Shown here one piece after another: positions 32,375 through 44,291 of a DNA stretch of 64,000 bases; position 1 is the stretch's first letter; each line of letters begins with the position of its first letter. The stretch spans positions 18,986,151 through 19,050,150 of the forward strand of contig OX438755.1 of NCBI GenBank assembly GCA_949316235.1. The letters are read 5' to 3'. The notes beneath the pieces are model-generated. The model was not told the origin of the DNA. It made no database searches and was given only the letters and a program-made list of their open reading frames with translations. A program made the translations under genes and the position numbers. The stretch is from Oegoconia quadripuncta (taxonomy: Eukaryota; Arthropoda; Insecta; Lepidoptera; Autostichidae).

Positions 32375-32680
32375 GCTTATTATAACATATCAGACTATTT
32401 AGATGATAATCATCCCTGGACATAATCAGATCGTTCGCATGCCAGGCTATTTCACAATTAATAATGAAATATGAAAACCTTCTTGTAATATAAAAACCTT
32501 TATGTAAAATCAAAGCCTGATTTTAAAAGAGCAACCCTTCGAGTTTCTTGCTTGTTCTTCTCAGGGAAAAATTGCATTTTGAACAAGTAGTAGCTTAAAA
32601 AATGTAAAATTGACTATTTTAAGTATACCCTGTGTACCTAGAAAACAAAATAAAATTTTTGACTCTGACTTTGACTTACA
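32375..32680 (+). mobile_element. LINE-W 3' end
   Basis: Carries ISDYLDDNHPWT before the stop, CAGGCTATTTCACAATTAAT, CGAGTTTCTTGCTTGTTCTT and a tail that ends in TGACTCTGACTTTGACTTA. Confidence 0.65.
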
Positions 32681-33124
32681 GGAGTTACAGTGGGAGGAGT
32701 GTGCAGCCGAGATTGCAGATTACAATGGTGTTTGGCAACGATCAAATGGGATCCTATTGACACGTATGGAAATATTTAAAATAAGCTTCGAAGTCTCATT
32801 ATAACGAGAACTCATAGACCTACAGATGTGGCATTGTATCTGGCCCTAACCGATGCCGTGACAGCCGCCATTAATATAAAAACAACATGGCGGATTTGTT
32901 TTGGCGCGTTCCGAAATACGATTAATTGATTCGCAGCACGCTAGGTACATATGTAGATATCTCTATTTTTTACAAATAGGTCACCCACGCTGTTTATTAT
33001 TTGGCATATATTCGGTATATATGACTTTTAATTAGTTCTTGATAACAAAAGATATGAATGTACGCAGTACAAACAAGTTTCCCAAAGAAACAATGTTACA
33101 AAAATTATTTTTTTATGAACAAAT
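32681..33124. other. no feature recognised
   Basis: Nothing recognised. Confidence 0.4.
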
Positions 33125-33200
33125 AGACAAAACGGAGGTCGCGGCTTTGATTCCCATTGGTGTACATAGTGAGCAGCTTGATTGGTGGTAGCGCATTTTT
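33125..33200 (+). mobile_element. SINE-C head fragment
   Basis: CGGAGGTCGCGGCTTTGATT and TGATTGGTGGTAGCGCATTT match the SINE-C head and early body. Both are decayed. Confidence 0.5.
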
Positions 33201-33500
33201 AACCGACTTTTAAGAAGGAGTTTCACTTCTACAGTATTTGTTTTGTATGTTTGTTACGCGATATCTTCGTCAATGGTTAGTCGATTTTGATGAATCTTTT
33301 TTTTTGTTTAATCATATCACTTCGTAGGTAGAGATTAGAACCTTACTGAAGACATACACAAAAGATTGTCTGTGGCATCTTAGCTCTTAATCGGATAAAC
33401 CGATTTGGATGTTTTTCATATTTGAAAGCAGATCAAAATCGGTTCTGCTTTTTGTTTTAATCGCTTATTTTCTTGGGGGTTTTCAAAATTTTCAATTTTT
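33201..33500. repeat. dispersed lepidopteran repeat
   Basis: ACCGACTTTTAAGAAGGAGT, then GTCGATTTTGATGAATCTTT, then GCAGATCAAAATCGGTTC. The same order is seen in part at 42462-42670. Noncoding, class unknown. Confidence 0.5.
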
Positions 33501-34119
33501 ATTCATGAACCAAATCGCATACGACATTTGAATCTTCCGAAACAGAATCGAATATCAACTATAGAACCTCATAGAACCTCATAGAATACCAGCCCAAGTG
33601 AGGCTTAATACCAACGCTAACTCATGTAATAAAAAGACATCACCTGATTACTTACTGGGAAAATCAAAAGCGACTCACAAACACCTCGGGAATAATTCAA
33701 AGAAAACAAACTCGTATCACTTGTAACGGTAATATTATGATTATTTCATGGACCCTGCTGGTGATTTACATACTCAGGAGTTAGGGTGATTGAGCAGAAA
33801 TGAGGAGAATTATCGTCCGAATATTCAAACGTGTCTTAACTTTAGGTGAGCATTCCGTCGCTTTGAGTGTCAACGATATGAAACTGACACCATGGTACTT
33901 AAGGATCTGTTATGGTATAATTATTATTATAAAAAGTACTAGAATATACGACTATATCACGTTATCAAGGGGCCATTGAATAGTAGGTATACCCTTTATT
34001 GACTACTATCCTTCCGCGCCAGTCGAACAATATTTTATCGTCCCGGGGAATTTATTTGAGATTACGTCATAAAAGGTACCTATCCTAAATTTTATTGAAC
34101 ACTACTACGCTAAATGGTT
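33501..34119. other. no feature recognised
   Basis: Nothing recognised. Confidence 0.4.
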
Positions 34120-34430
34120 TTTTTATGATTGACTGGATTCGCGTTTGACCACAATCTCACCTGATGGAAAGTGACGATGTGGTCGAAGATGAAGCAAGCG
34201 ATCCCAGTAAATGCCTATTCACTCTGCTCTTGAAGATCCCAAGGTTGTAGGATTCAGGAAAGACTAACGCCGGAAGGGAGTTCCATGCCTTGGCTGTTCG
34301 GATGATGAATGAAGAATCGAACTTCTTAGTGCGAATGTTCGGTATATTAACTATATCCCTCCCCACGTGTAGTGGTCCGAAGATAGAAGGGTGACAGTGG
34401 AATAAGATTATGTAATTCCAACGCACACTC
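34120..34430 (-). pseudogene. LINE-V ORF2 C-terminus and 3' end
   Basis: The minus-strand frame reads NIRTKKFDSSFIIRTAKAWN, then SLPALVFPESYNLGIFKSRV, and ends near SSLSIR. The RTK-x-x-x-x-SF-x-x-RT-x-x-x-WN-x-LP pattern is the C-terminus of Jockey-group LINEs. The 3' UTR ends in GATTGACTGGATT-like sequence at 34125 on the plus strand. The reverse transcriptase domain is absent. Confidence 0.65.
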
Positions 34431-34483
34431 CCCGAAATGCATCTATTTTCTTTTATTGCAACAAAGCGTTTAAAACAAATTAT

Positions 34484-34690
34484 GAATCAATCCAGGACAT
34501 AGTTAAGCACACTATACATCAGTCCAGGTTATGCTCAAACAAACAAACTTTATCTATCTCAATCCAGGACATAAACAAACTATACGTCAATCCAAGACAT
34601 AGTCAAATAAATTATATGTCAATCCAGGACATAGTGGAACAAACAAACTATATATCAATCCAGGTCATACTCAAATAAACGACTACATAG
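34484..34690. repeat. degenerate minisatellite, about six units
   Basis: A unit of roughly 30-37 bases with consensus TCAATCCAGGACATAGTCAA plus AACAAACTATA recurs from about 34487 to 34690. Units differ in length and sequence, so the array is old. Confidence 0.65.
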
Positions 34691-34737
34691 TTCATCTCGG
34701 TTATCAATCTTCATCCATTTCCATTAAGAAATCCGTT

Positions 34738-34995
34738 AAGCCTCGGTGGCTGAAAATAAACAACATAAGGTCTACAACACGGAGGTGGCGGGTTTTATAC
34801 CCAGCGGGGCACATGTTTAGGACTCAGTTTGGTTGGTGAGCCATGTCTAAATGTTCGCCTAGCCAGCCATCATCATTTATCGAAGTCTGCCGCCAAGCAA
34901 CTATGCTGACTCTCCCAGATAAGTTGAGTGTTTCGGATGAGGGCTCTTTCACATTCGGCCTCAGCCTCTAACTAACCCGTTGTGCAGAAACTTTA
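34738..34995 (+). mobile_element. SINE-C copy, diverged
   Basis: AAGCCTCGGTGGCTGAAAAT, then GGAGGTGGCGGGTTTTATAC, then GGACTCAGTTTGGTTGGTGA identify a diverged SINE-C. The tail half is rearranged. Confidence 0.6.
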
Positions 34996-35039
34996 TATTA
35001 CTTTGATTTAAAGTAATTGAGGCATTTATTTTATTATCT

Positions 35040-35287
35040 AGTCATAAATTGGTTGGTAGTAGGGGATATTACATGTCCGCCTGGCTAGCTACCACCATCT
35101 TATCTAAATCTGCCGCCAAACAGCAATGTTAATATCTCATTGTTGTGTTCCGGTTGTCAGAGATAAGATAGCCAGTCCCCCAAATAAGATAGGGTTTCCG
35201 GGTCAGTACGCTACCACCTTCGCCCTCATATTTACTTAACATCAGGTGTGATAGAAGTCAAGTGCTAACACGTTGTGCATAAAAAAA
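35040..35287 (+). mobile_element. SINE-C copy lacking the head
   Basis: Body from TTGGTTGGTAGTAGGGGATA to CACGTTGTGCATAAAAAAAA. The tRNA part is missing. Confidence 0.65.
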
Positions 35288-37545
35288 ACGAATTTCACTG
35301 CATAAATGATTATGTGTACTATACACACACATATCCGTTACATACATACCTTGTAATGTTATAAAATGTTCACACGTTAAAAGGGCCTGTTTCCAAAACG
35401 TTTGTACAAAAACGTAAATATTACAAAACCTCACCCAACTCTTGATAAGTTACCTTGCATAAAAAGCCAGTATTTCGTCGTCATTACGTCGGCGCACAAA
35501 CGAGCAGTCATTCAAAATCATACGCGATAACGCTTCCGGTGGAAACCGTATTTTTACACGCGCCCTTTAAGGGATTAGGGGCTACTCAAACGTGGCTAGT
35601 TGAGCTGCCACGAACCGGACACAATTTAGGTAACCTGCTCTGTGGACACGCGAACACGAAGGAGACTTATAAATGCTGTGAGTAATAACGAGACAGCAAT
35701 TTGTCCGGTGAGATCCACTACACTGTAATGTAAAACAATAGTAACAATGTTCCTTTTATACAAAGGCTATTGTACAATTTCTATTTACATGATTAGCTAG
35801 CATGGTCATGAACCGATCTGCGATAGTCAGCCTAGTCATCTTTATATTTTGTGTAGTTGAATCACATGTGTTACATGCAATGGATATTTGAGTAGATAGT
35901 TACATGCTTCGCTCACAACTACAACAATTAAAAGTTCTGTATGTCCCATTCAGATCGTTCTGGGAATCAAGTCTGGAATGAATCAAGACTCTACTAAATT
36001 CCGTCTTTCAAACAATTTCAATTTGAAGCGTCTTTGCTAGCACGCTCGAATGTCAAAGGTTGGTTGTTGTCTTGTGTATTTAATTAAATTTCCTGGAAAA
36101 ACATTTCATGTTATTAGAAGATTTCTCAGGACCAATTGAGGGAACATTAACACCCAACCTTTTTACAAGATTTTATACAAACACCAAGTAATTACAAAAA
36201 CGAACACCTGTGTCTGTACGCAACCTTAGGCTCTAAAACGAGAGAGTTAATTTTTTGGAACGTTTTATAGGTTTCCTATCGTCATTCCGTTCATTCGGAA
36301 GGATATTTATGAGGGCTTTAATACTTTTTCAATAAGAGAATCGACGTTTTAAGCTTCCCTGACCTATATCACTATAGATTAACAGTAAGAAGGCTCAAGT
36401 AAGCAGGCCGTTCCTTTTCTTTAGGTAAGCGCAGGTTACGTAGTATCTGTTAGGTAATCCGTGGTGGGGTTTTTTCTTTCGTTATCTCATCAACGGTTTT
36501 TTTTGGCAGGAGCTCAGCGATGGATGTTGCATTTTTGTTTTTATTTCTTATAACGTGCGTAACGAAGCTTTCGGATTCTCACTCGAATCCGCCAAAATCT
36601 TTGGTAAAGCAGTCGGCCACTTTACTGTAGAATGACTTGACCGTAACAACTCTGTATACACCAAGTATACGACGATTGACTTGTTTGACTGAGAGTGATC
36701 TCAATAAACTGGAGAAATAAGACATGGTTGTACGGACTTAGAACCCTCAGCCTTCCCCGAGAGGAGTGAATTAAAAAAAAATCATCAACAGCCTGTTTCT
36801 TTTTAATAAGGATTTTTACGGCTCTGGATACTAGTCCTATTGAGAAGCCGGGGCTCTCGTGTCGGTATTGCTGCATGGCTAAATAGCTTACGTACATACA
36901 ATAGGTATTCGTTCTTTTAGGCAATGTGATGCAGTTTTCTGTCTTTTTGGCAAAATTGGAACCTCTAGTCTCGGGCAGGTTCTGCTGACGTCTTTCAAAG
37001 TGTGGCAGGATTTGGCGGAATTGTATTAATAAAATAACTTACCCTATTTAGCAGGGATTTTTTTATTATATTTTATGTGGATATTGCGGTGATATTATTG
37101 AGCATTGGCCAAAACCTTTTTTGTTATAAAAATTATAACGATATAGTTATTACATTTTGAATTTGTTAATAAAAATATTAATCTATACATACATTAATTT
37201 GTGTCCGTTATTTTTTAGTTCTACTAAATTTATTTGCGTTGTTATCAATTTGGTCTTTTCTTTGGTAGTATGATTCGTAATTTAAAGATGGTCACACCGC
37301 TTCTATACATGATTGCGGGCGAAATAACTGTTGTCAGTTTACACGAGCCATAATATGAGCAAGATATTCTGCCCTTGACGATATGAATTATTTATTTCCG
37401 TGCCTCAGACTACATAAACTTTCTCAACATATTTGTTATTTAGATTGACGTAGCAAAATCTTTATTATGCGTGACTGCTGCCTGATCAACCGACCGTCGA
37501 CGCTGATACAAAATAAATCTTAGAATTATTATTGCAATTTTTTTA
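35288..37545. other. no feature recognised
   Basis: About 2.25 kb with no supportable gene. Open frames at 35455-35685 and 36622-36924 have no domain and no visible splice context that I would defend. This is the best place to look for an unrecognised host exon. Confidence 0.4.
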
Positions 37546-37848
37546 TCCTGAAATTGATAAAAGGGCACCCGACGGTCGACCTGTCAATATGGTCTGAAAG
37601 CCTTTTTTTTTCGCGGGGAAACGCTTTTTGCGTACCGCTCGCCTGGGGGACGGCGAGACGGTTATGTGGGACTCCCCTCCCTGACGGCAGATATACCCAC
37701 TAAAACCCCGCGGCGACCTTCTTCGGCAGTAGGGAGGACCTGGGAACGCATAAGCGGCTCCAGGCCGCCTCCGCCCCGCCCCCCTGAATCCTGAAATTGA
37801 TAATTAAGGGCACCCGACGATCGACCCGTCAACATGTTCTGAAAGCCT
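37546..37848 (-). mobile_element. short GC-rich LINE insertion with about 57-bp flanking direct repeats
   Basis: A 186-bp GC-rich insert (37603-37788) reads, on the minus strand, into an A run of nine bases after CGTTTCCCCGCG, like a 5'-truncated LINE. It is bracketed by direct repeats at 37546-37602 and 37789-37848 (both start TCCTGAAATTGATAA and end TCTGAAAGCCT) with about 10 percent differences. Confidence 0.55.
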
Positions 37849-38266
37849 GGTACATCATAATCGTGATACGTCCGCAACCTAATCTGTGCTTGCGACATGC
37901 GAAAATTACTCTGGCTATTACTATTTTGAAGAAACTATCACATACAAGAAAATTTTACAAACCCAATCTAAAATTGCATGAAATTATCTAAGCTTTGATG
38001 GAAACAATTTCATAATTTTCCATAAAGAATTAGACCGGTGAAGTTTCAGCATAATATGGGTAAAAACCTGAACTATAAAGAAAAGCTACGTCTCCGTTCA
38101 CATTTGTTTAGTCATCAGACACGTTGGGCGACGTCTATCAACGTCACTCGATATCTCCGTGGAAACATGTCGCTCGATGAATGTTGCCTAGTGGGGACGC
38201 GGCTTAAGAATATTAAGTAACAATTAGATTTTGACACAAAAAAATATAAACTATCATATATATTGA
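37849..38266. other. no feature recognised
   Basis: Nothing recognised. Confidence 0.4.
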
Positions 38267-38535
38267 CGACCTGTTTGGTGTGGTGGTTAGCAACTCTGGT
38301 CACTATACCAAAAGGTCGCGGGTTCGAAACCCGCTAGGGGGCATAATGTTTGTATGATGAATACGGACATATTATGTGCCCGAGTTATGGATATTTTCAT
38401 TCATAATAAGTATTTATTTACAAAAAAAATGCATTTACGTGGTATATTAACCATCTGGTATCCACAACACAAGCCTATAGTTGCTTACTGTGGAACTAGA
38501 TGGCGTTGTGTGTATGTCTAAGGATATTTTTTTTT
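38267..38535 (+). mobile_element. SINE-A copy, near full length
   Basis: Head ACCTGTTTGGTGTGGTGG, B box GGTTCGAAACCCGC, and the full body to ACTAGATGGCGTTGTGTGTA. T-rich sequence follows. Confidence 0.75.
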
Positions 38536-38769
38536 TTTATATACCTAATTTGTGTTGAAGGGTGATATGAACGAAAAGGGCGTGAATGAGGAGGTTACTG
38601 CTGATGAAGGAGATTGGAAGAAAAAGACGTTCTGCGCAGACCCCAAATATATTGGGACCAGGGCAAGAAGATAATAATACCTAATTTGTGTTCGCAGGAA
38701 AGAATAGTCTTGTATATAATATGTTGAATATACTACCACAGAAGAACTAATTACAATACAACATAAATA

Positions 38770-38865
38770 CTGTTTATTTCACAAATTAATTTACAATATT
38801 TTTATGATGATAACAATAGAACACAATTGGACAGCCTTATCGCTAAAAGCGTTCCAGACAGGTTC
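38770..38865 (-). mobile_element. LINE-U 3' end
   Basis: Minus-strand tail with ACAGCCTTATCGCTAAAAGC and GTTCCAGACAGGTT. It abuts a plus-strand LINE-W fragment. Confidence 0.5.
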
Positions 38866-38879
38866 AGCAGTGGACGTCT

Positions 38880-38985
38880 TGTGGCTGATTGGACAAGATT
38901 TATAAATGTTACAAAACAGAAACTTATTAAGAAAGCATATTATAAAATATCAGACTATTTAGATAATGTTACCTTCGGTATATTA
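38880..38985 (+). mobile_element. LINE-W ORF2 C-terminal fragment
   Basis: ACAAAACAGAAACTTATTAA encodes KQKLIKKAYYKISDYLDN, the LINE-W C-terminus, cut off before its stop. Confidence 0.6.
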
Positions 38986-40533
38986 ATTCTGTGCTTCGGC
39001 CACATCTTCATACAAAATACAAAAAGTTTTTATTTTCTCTCACAAAAATGTAGGTACAATCCAATCATCCTAAAAGTATCACATGGGCTAAAGTGCCGCG
39101 GCATCGACATCTATTAGAAACTATTCGCATTACAACAACCACGAAACCAACTACACTAGCTACTCACAGAGCAAAGTGTTTACACGTATAGATACCATCC
39201 ATAAACATCCGCTACTGAGATGTGTAGCAAAATTTCGTCCACATTGTTAATAGACGTCGTAGTATAGTGGACAGTAGCATCAGTCATTAAAACAAAGTTG
39301 TGCAAGTTAAAACCACAGTAGATGCTGCAGCAGAGCTGACGAAATTTTCTTACTCATTCATATGTGACATATTATTATTGATTCGGTTTGAGTGTTGATA
39401 TTGTATGAATACTTTCTAATAGATGGTGCTAGAGTGCTTCGGTCCATACGGTCCATATAATACTTTTAGGGCGATTCGACTGTACAATATTTAATCATAG
39501 CTGCTTAAAATTATGACATATATAAAACGGTTTTTGAGAGAGACTGGTGTCAGTACTAGGAAACCTCGTACTTATGTCAGCCTCGAAGTAGTCTCATATA
39601 AACTTATTCACAACTAATGGACCACACTTTAACAAAACCCATTTCGTTTACCAAATTGCAAATACTTAGAGCAGCTGAATTCAGTGGAAAAATAAATATG
39701 TTCTGTTTATGCTCCATTGATCACGTTCCTTGGGCTATGACGCGTGAAGACGTTAAGGGCAAGCCACAAATTATATTAAAAATCATAAGTAAATGAGTGA
39801 TACCTCTAGATTGTATAATGATTATTATGTTGTCTTCATTCGCGATGGTAGAAGGTGGAATTTGCTCACCCTCTTCCTGTGGTTCTTGGCTTCTAGTTTT
39901 CATGATGGATGTTTAAGTAAAACAACACACTCAGTTCAGAGGTAATTGAAATACACGCGATAGTATGTATAGCACTGCCGTTTTTACAATTTTTCACAGA
40001 ATTTTCTTGACTTGTAAAAACCTGCACGTTGGGCCGCCAGATTTAGGGTAGGCCAGTCGAATGAAAGTTGTCTCTCACTAGATAACACGTTTAATATGGA
40101 GTCTTCGACACAGCTCAGCTTAATCCTAATTTGTTTCGCAGTTTTTACAAATTACAAAGAAAAGTTAGAACAGTTGCGTGACAGATCAAAAAACGAAGAG
40201 ACAGCCCGCCTTTTCGAAAAAACTCGAAATAGGGATGTAGCTAAGCTAGTGCTGCGAACGCGCGCCGTTTTATCGGTAACGATAACGTAATACTCCACGA
40301 GTGGACCGAGCCGGTACCATTGTATGCCGGGTTACTATAATAGTGACTTTCCACCTAATATTTTTTTTAAAAGAATTGTAATGAAAAATGAGAATCTGTA
40401 ATTGGCATAACTTTGGCTTATAAATTTTGTGTAAATTTTTTATAATGATGCTGTTGATTCTGTATTGCCAATAAAATAAAAATAAAAGCGCGCTATTTAC
40501 CTACAACGAGTAGTATTAAGTACCTACGTGTAA
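38986..40533. other. no feature recognised
   Basis: About 1.5 kb. Two facing short frames (39721-39903 minus and 40096-40290 plus) show no domain. Nothing else seen. Confidence 0.45.
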
Positions 40534-40784
40534 TACAGGGTGAAATTTAATTTCTGTAATTCCTGTTTTCTGGTGCCTCCACTCCTGACTACGAACAATT
40601 TTCATACAGAAACCATAACCGAACCATATTTGTATTCGATCAAAAAATTTTAGATTACCCACACAAAGTCAACCATTCTGAAACCACCAACAATTGAGGC
40701 TATGGTTTCTAATGGAAAGTTTTTCGTAATCAGGAGTGGAGTCATCAGTAAACAAGAATTACACGAATTAAATTTCACCCCGTA
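40534..40784. mobile_element. palindromic MITE, probable Tc1/mariner type
   Basis: TACAGGGTGAAATTTAATT at left is matched by AATTAAATTTCACCCCGTA at right. The similarity carries on inward for about 90 bases (CTCCACTCCTGACTACGAA against TTCGTAATCAGGAGTGGAG). A TA lies at both outer edges. The two open frames inside are antisense mirrors of the arms, not genes. Confidence 0.7.
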
Positions 40785-41261
40785 TAGGAACTCATTCGGC
40801 CAGTACGGCTTACATACTGACCTCTGCAATAATGTGCTATTCCGCCAAAAATCTCGTATCAATATTTATTCATTCAAGAATCTAGTACGTCCACCAGCTG
40901 AAATGCTAACCGCAAAAATGCGAATTTAACCACACTCGTATATCACGTCATCTGATCGGCGGGTCGCTTAATTTGCATACCTAACCAAGCGGACCTAGCG
41001 GAAGGTGTAAACAAGGTTGGGGGCATGGGTGTAGCTAGAGAGGGGGTTGGGTTCGCTAGCCCCCTCGAAATTAACTGTTGATGCTCAATGGAAAATACAC
41101 ATGGCTGTAAAAAGCATGTCAGTATCGCCTTTTTAACCCTCGACGAAAAACTACGGGTGGTTCATGTTTGACGGCGTTGTATATGTATCCAGTCTTTGTC
41201 CGGATGTATCTCAATGTTTAACTGGACACTTTTAACACAATCTCACCTGATGACGACGGAA
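40785..41261. other. no feature recognised
   Basis: Nothing recognised except a short stretch at 41185-41215 resembling, in inverse orientation, 50262-50292 (ACATCCGGACAAAGACTGGA). Confidence 0.4.
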
Positions 41262-41372
41262 GCACTCGTAATAAAATAGTACTACTGGTCACCCATCCAA
41301 GGACTAACTGCACATGACATTGCTATCGAAAACGAATAACAAATCCGACTACGCCACGAGTGCTTCAAATAT
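41262..41372 (-). mobile_element. 5S rRNA-like SINE copy
   Basis: On the minus strand the segment includes AGTTAGTCCTTGGATGGGTG followed by ACCAG, the box C region of 5S rRNA, and upstream TTCGTTTTCGATAGCAATGT. It is shorter and more decayed than 16536-16812. Confidence 0.5.
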
Positions 41373-41743
41373 ACTTATAATCCAGTCCCAAAATAATTTT
41401 GTAAGAGAACAATTTACGAACAGATTTGTGGGGGGCCAGATCCCCCCCATTCAAATATATTAACCCTATTATAACCCGACGTTCGCAAAACGCAATTAGG
41501 GGGAAAGCGGAAATTAAAATAAAATTCGCTTTTTACAACATCTTGGTGAATTTTCATATAAACAGCTGGGAGGTTTAGGTAAATTCTCTTGGTTATTGTT
41601 TCATATGAAACGTAGTCTGTCTACTGTAATATTTTGTTAAACTTATATTATTGAAATCGTTGAGTAAGTAGAGAAAATTTAGCTCTTTCTGTGGTTATTT
41701 GGTTTTCTCATTTCTGTGATGGTTTATATGGGCTATAATAACG
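41373..41743. other. no feature recognised
   Basis: Nothing recognised. Confidence 0.4.
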
Positions 41744-41745
41744 TA

Positions 41746-42053
41746 CCTGGGGACCGATCGCGCTAAGTTTGAACGATAATACCAAAGCTAAACCATAACC
41801 AAAAACGTTACAAGAACATTTCGTATCGCGCTAATCGTTTGAACGGAAATTAAACTAGTTTTTTTTTTTAATACTCGTGGTTAGCTCTAAACATTTTGCG
41901 TATGGTTTTACTTTGGTAGCGTCAACGATATAATCGTTCACAAAAAATAGCGCGATACCTTTTTTTACGACAGCTAAATTAAAGCTAAACCAAAACCAAA
42001 AACGTTCCATTCGAACGGTAAAACCGTTGTAAGATAGCGTGATTGGTCCCCAG
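41746..42053. mobile_element. MITE with GGGGACC-type ends
   Basis: CCTGGGGACCGATCGCGC at left and GCGTGATTGGTCCCCAG at right are inverted copies, with TA at both outer edges (41744-41745 and 42054-42055). About 308 bases, noncoding. The TA duplication fits a Tc1/mariner-type element. Confidence 0.65.
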
Positions 42054-42154
42054 TACAATATACATCCATCCTCATGTAAGTAGTATTAAGCCTTAAACTA
42101 CGTATAGTTTTACTTGACTACATTTCATTAAATCCAGAAATTGAACTTAAAGGA

Positions 42155-42343
42155 TTTTTTTTAATCCACAACGGGTTAGCACTTGACCTCAATCACACCT
42201 GATGTTAAGTGAAGATGAGGCCGAGGGTAGCTTACTGACCCGGAAACCCCATCTTATTTGGGGGTCTCACTACCTTACTTATCTTTAACAACCGGATGCT
42301 ATTAACATTGCTGTTTGGCGGCAGATTTAGATAATATAGACGT
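42155..42343 (-). mobile_element. SINE-C body, reverse orientation
   Basis: AATCCACAACGGGTTAGCAC to TGCTGTTTGGCGGCAGATTT. Head absent. Confidence 0.7.
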
Positions 42344-42461
42344 ACCAAAAAGTACTTTTTTGACATGTCACATGGCATGTAGATACGTTTTATTAAATTT
42401 ATAAAAAAACCGTAACAGAAACATACACCCTGTTTAGGTAAAGGATATCGAACTATATTTT

Positions 42462-42940
42462 ACCGACTCCCAAAAAGAAGGAGGTACGATGTTTGTCTCT
42501 ATGTATTTTTCTTTATGTTATGTCACCCATATTTTCGTCAATTGTTAACCTATTTTGCTGATGGTTCTTTTTTGATAGGGTTTATCATTGGAGTGGTTCC
42601 ATATAAATTTGGTTAAGATCTGAGTGCATTCCGGTTATAGAGAGTGGAACCTTACTGAAGCCGGTTACTTCCGGTTGATTTTTGGCACTTTTTATTAATC
42701 CAGCTGTTACCCATGACTTTGTCCACGTAGAATTCGTTCCACTACTAAATGCATCACTCGTATGTCTCAAAGCAATCCAATTAATAATACCTATCCGACA
42801 GGAACCAGTCACTTTTATGAGATAAAAAGTAGCCTATGTATTAATCCAGGTCCTAATCTGGCTACCAACCAAATTTCAACCAAATCTGTACAGCCGTTTA
42901 GGCGTGAAGAGGGAACAAACATACGTACATACACGTCCGA
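42462..42940 (+). repeat. dispersed lepidopteran repeats
   Basis: The first part (ACCGACTCCCAAAAAGAAGG) belongs with 33201. The second part at 42735-42935 (AAAAAGTAGCCTATGTATTA and ACCAAATTTCAACCAAATCT) follows the layout of a very common lepidopteran noncoding repeat. Class unresolved. Confidence 0.5.
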
Positions 42941-43784
42941 GACGGAAACAACGCCGAGGTGCGTACCATTTTATTGTCGGTATTTTCTTTTGAGTCAACA
43001 CGAGCAAATATTGTCAATTTTAATTTTTTTTTGCAATGACAAAATGCAATAAGTAACAGTAATTCGTCGTCCATTTTTTCTTTCAGCTCCGCATGCAAAC
43101 ACTTAAACTGCAAAAAGTCAGACTGAACAATCGGACGAGTATCGAGTGAATACGATCAGATAGGCTGATCAGACAATCGGAAACACAATCGGACGTACTA
43201 TATTCCCAGCCTAACGTCGTTGTGGTTTATTTTGTTGTGACGTAACCTATCCTATGACATTTGGAATGTCACGACGGAACTATCCTTATCTCATTCTTTA
43301 AAATCCACCCAGTCATTTGTTTGTTAGGGTTGCTACGAAGAAATAAAAGATCTCAAATACATACATATCTGCGAAAAATATAACACTCTCTTCAGTCGAG
43401 TAATTTCAAGAAGCTATTACAGAATAGCCAATTGGTCACACTTGTAAAATTTAAATTAACAGACCCCTGGTTAACAAATTAGTTATCCATTATAAAATTG
43501 ATTATTTTTTGTCAAGGTGTTCCATCTTAGCCAGAGAACATTAGCACTATACTTCTTTAGTTGTTAGGGCTGTCAACGCATAGACAGATTTCATTCTCCT
43601 TTTATGACAAAATATCAATCCAAAAGAAGACAGCCAAATATAGTAACACAAAAGAACTTAAACTCCACAACATTGCACCTTTAAATGGTTTAAAAGTGTT
43701 ATATTGAATGTTGGACAGGAAACACCCTGCGGCGAACGGACTGTAGGCATGCCACGCTAAATCACTGCTAGGGTTACTTTAGTT
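42941..43784. other. no feature recognised
   Basis: Nothing recognised. Confidence 0.4.
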
Positions 43785-44050
43785 ACCACATCGTTAAAAT
43801 CGATTTAACTATATTTGTATTTTCACGAGATCCACGCATCCACAATGCGATCAATAGTGGTACGTGACTATTGCGATCTTAGACCCCGGTCTAATTAGAG
43901 TAAGAATTAGAAAATAAACCACATCGTTAAAATCGATTTAACTATATTTGTATTTTCACGAGATCCACGCATCCACAATGCGATTAATAGTGGTACGTGA
44001 CTATTGCGATCTTAGACCCCGGTCTAATTAGAGTAAGAATTAGAAAATAA
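43785..44050 (+). repeat. 133-bp tandem duplication
   Basis: A 133-bp unit starting ACCACATCGTTAAAATCGAT occurs twice in direct succession (43785 and 43918). I see one difference (GATCAAT against GATTAAT), so the duplication is recent. Confidence 0.85.
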
Positions 44051-44060
44051 ATCTATAATT

Positions 44061-44291
44061 TACGTAGGTGTTCCACAAGGCTCACTTCTTGGGTCATTAC
44101 TATTTCTCGTTTATATTAATGATTTACCCAAACATGTCGACGCCAACCATGAGATACCAAAATATGCTGATAACATTTTGTTACGCAAAGTTAGACTTCA
44201 GAAAAGTCTTCACCACATCAATAATGCTACCTTAAGCGTGTTAAGACGGTTCCCATCAAATAATATACTTCTTAATATCATTAAAGACTAG
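44061..44291 (+). pseudogene. LINE reverse transcriptase fragment
   Basis: Seventy-six codons read VGVPQGSLLGSLLFLVYIND, then LPKHVDANHEIPKYADNILL. These are the GVPQGS and palm motifs of a non-LTR RT of the CR1/Jockey type. The expected YADD is YADN here, so a catalytic aspartate is lost. The frame ends at 44291 before the thumb. It starts right after the 133-bp duplication. Confidence 0.7.

Noticed and set aside
35455..35685. 76-codon frame, possible host exon
   Set aside because: No domain, no convincing splice sites on both sides and no neighbour to join.
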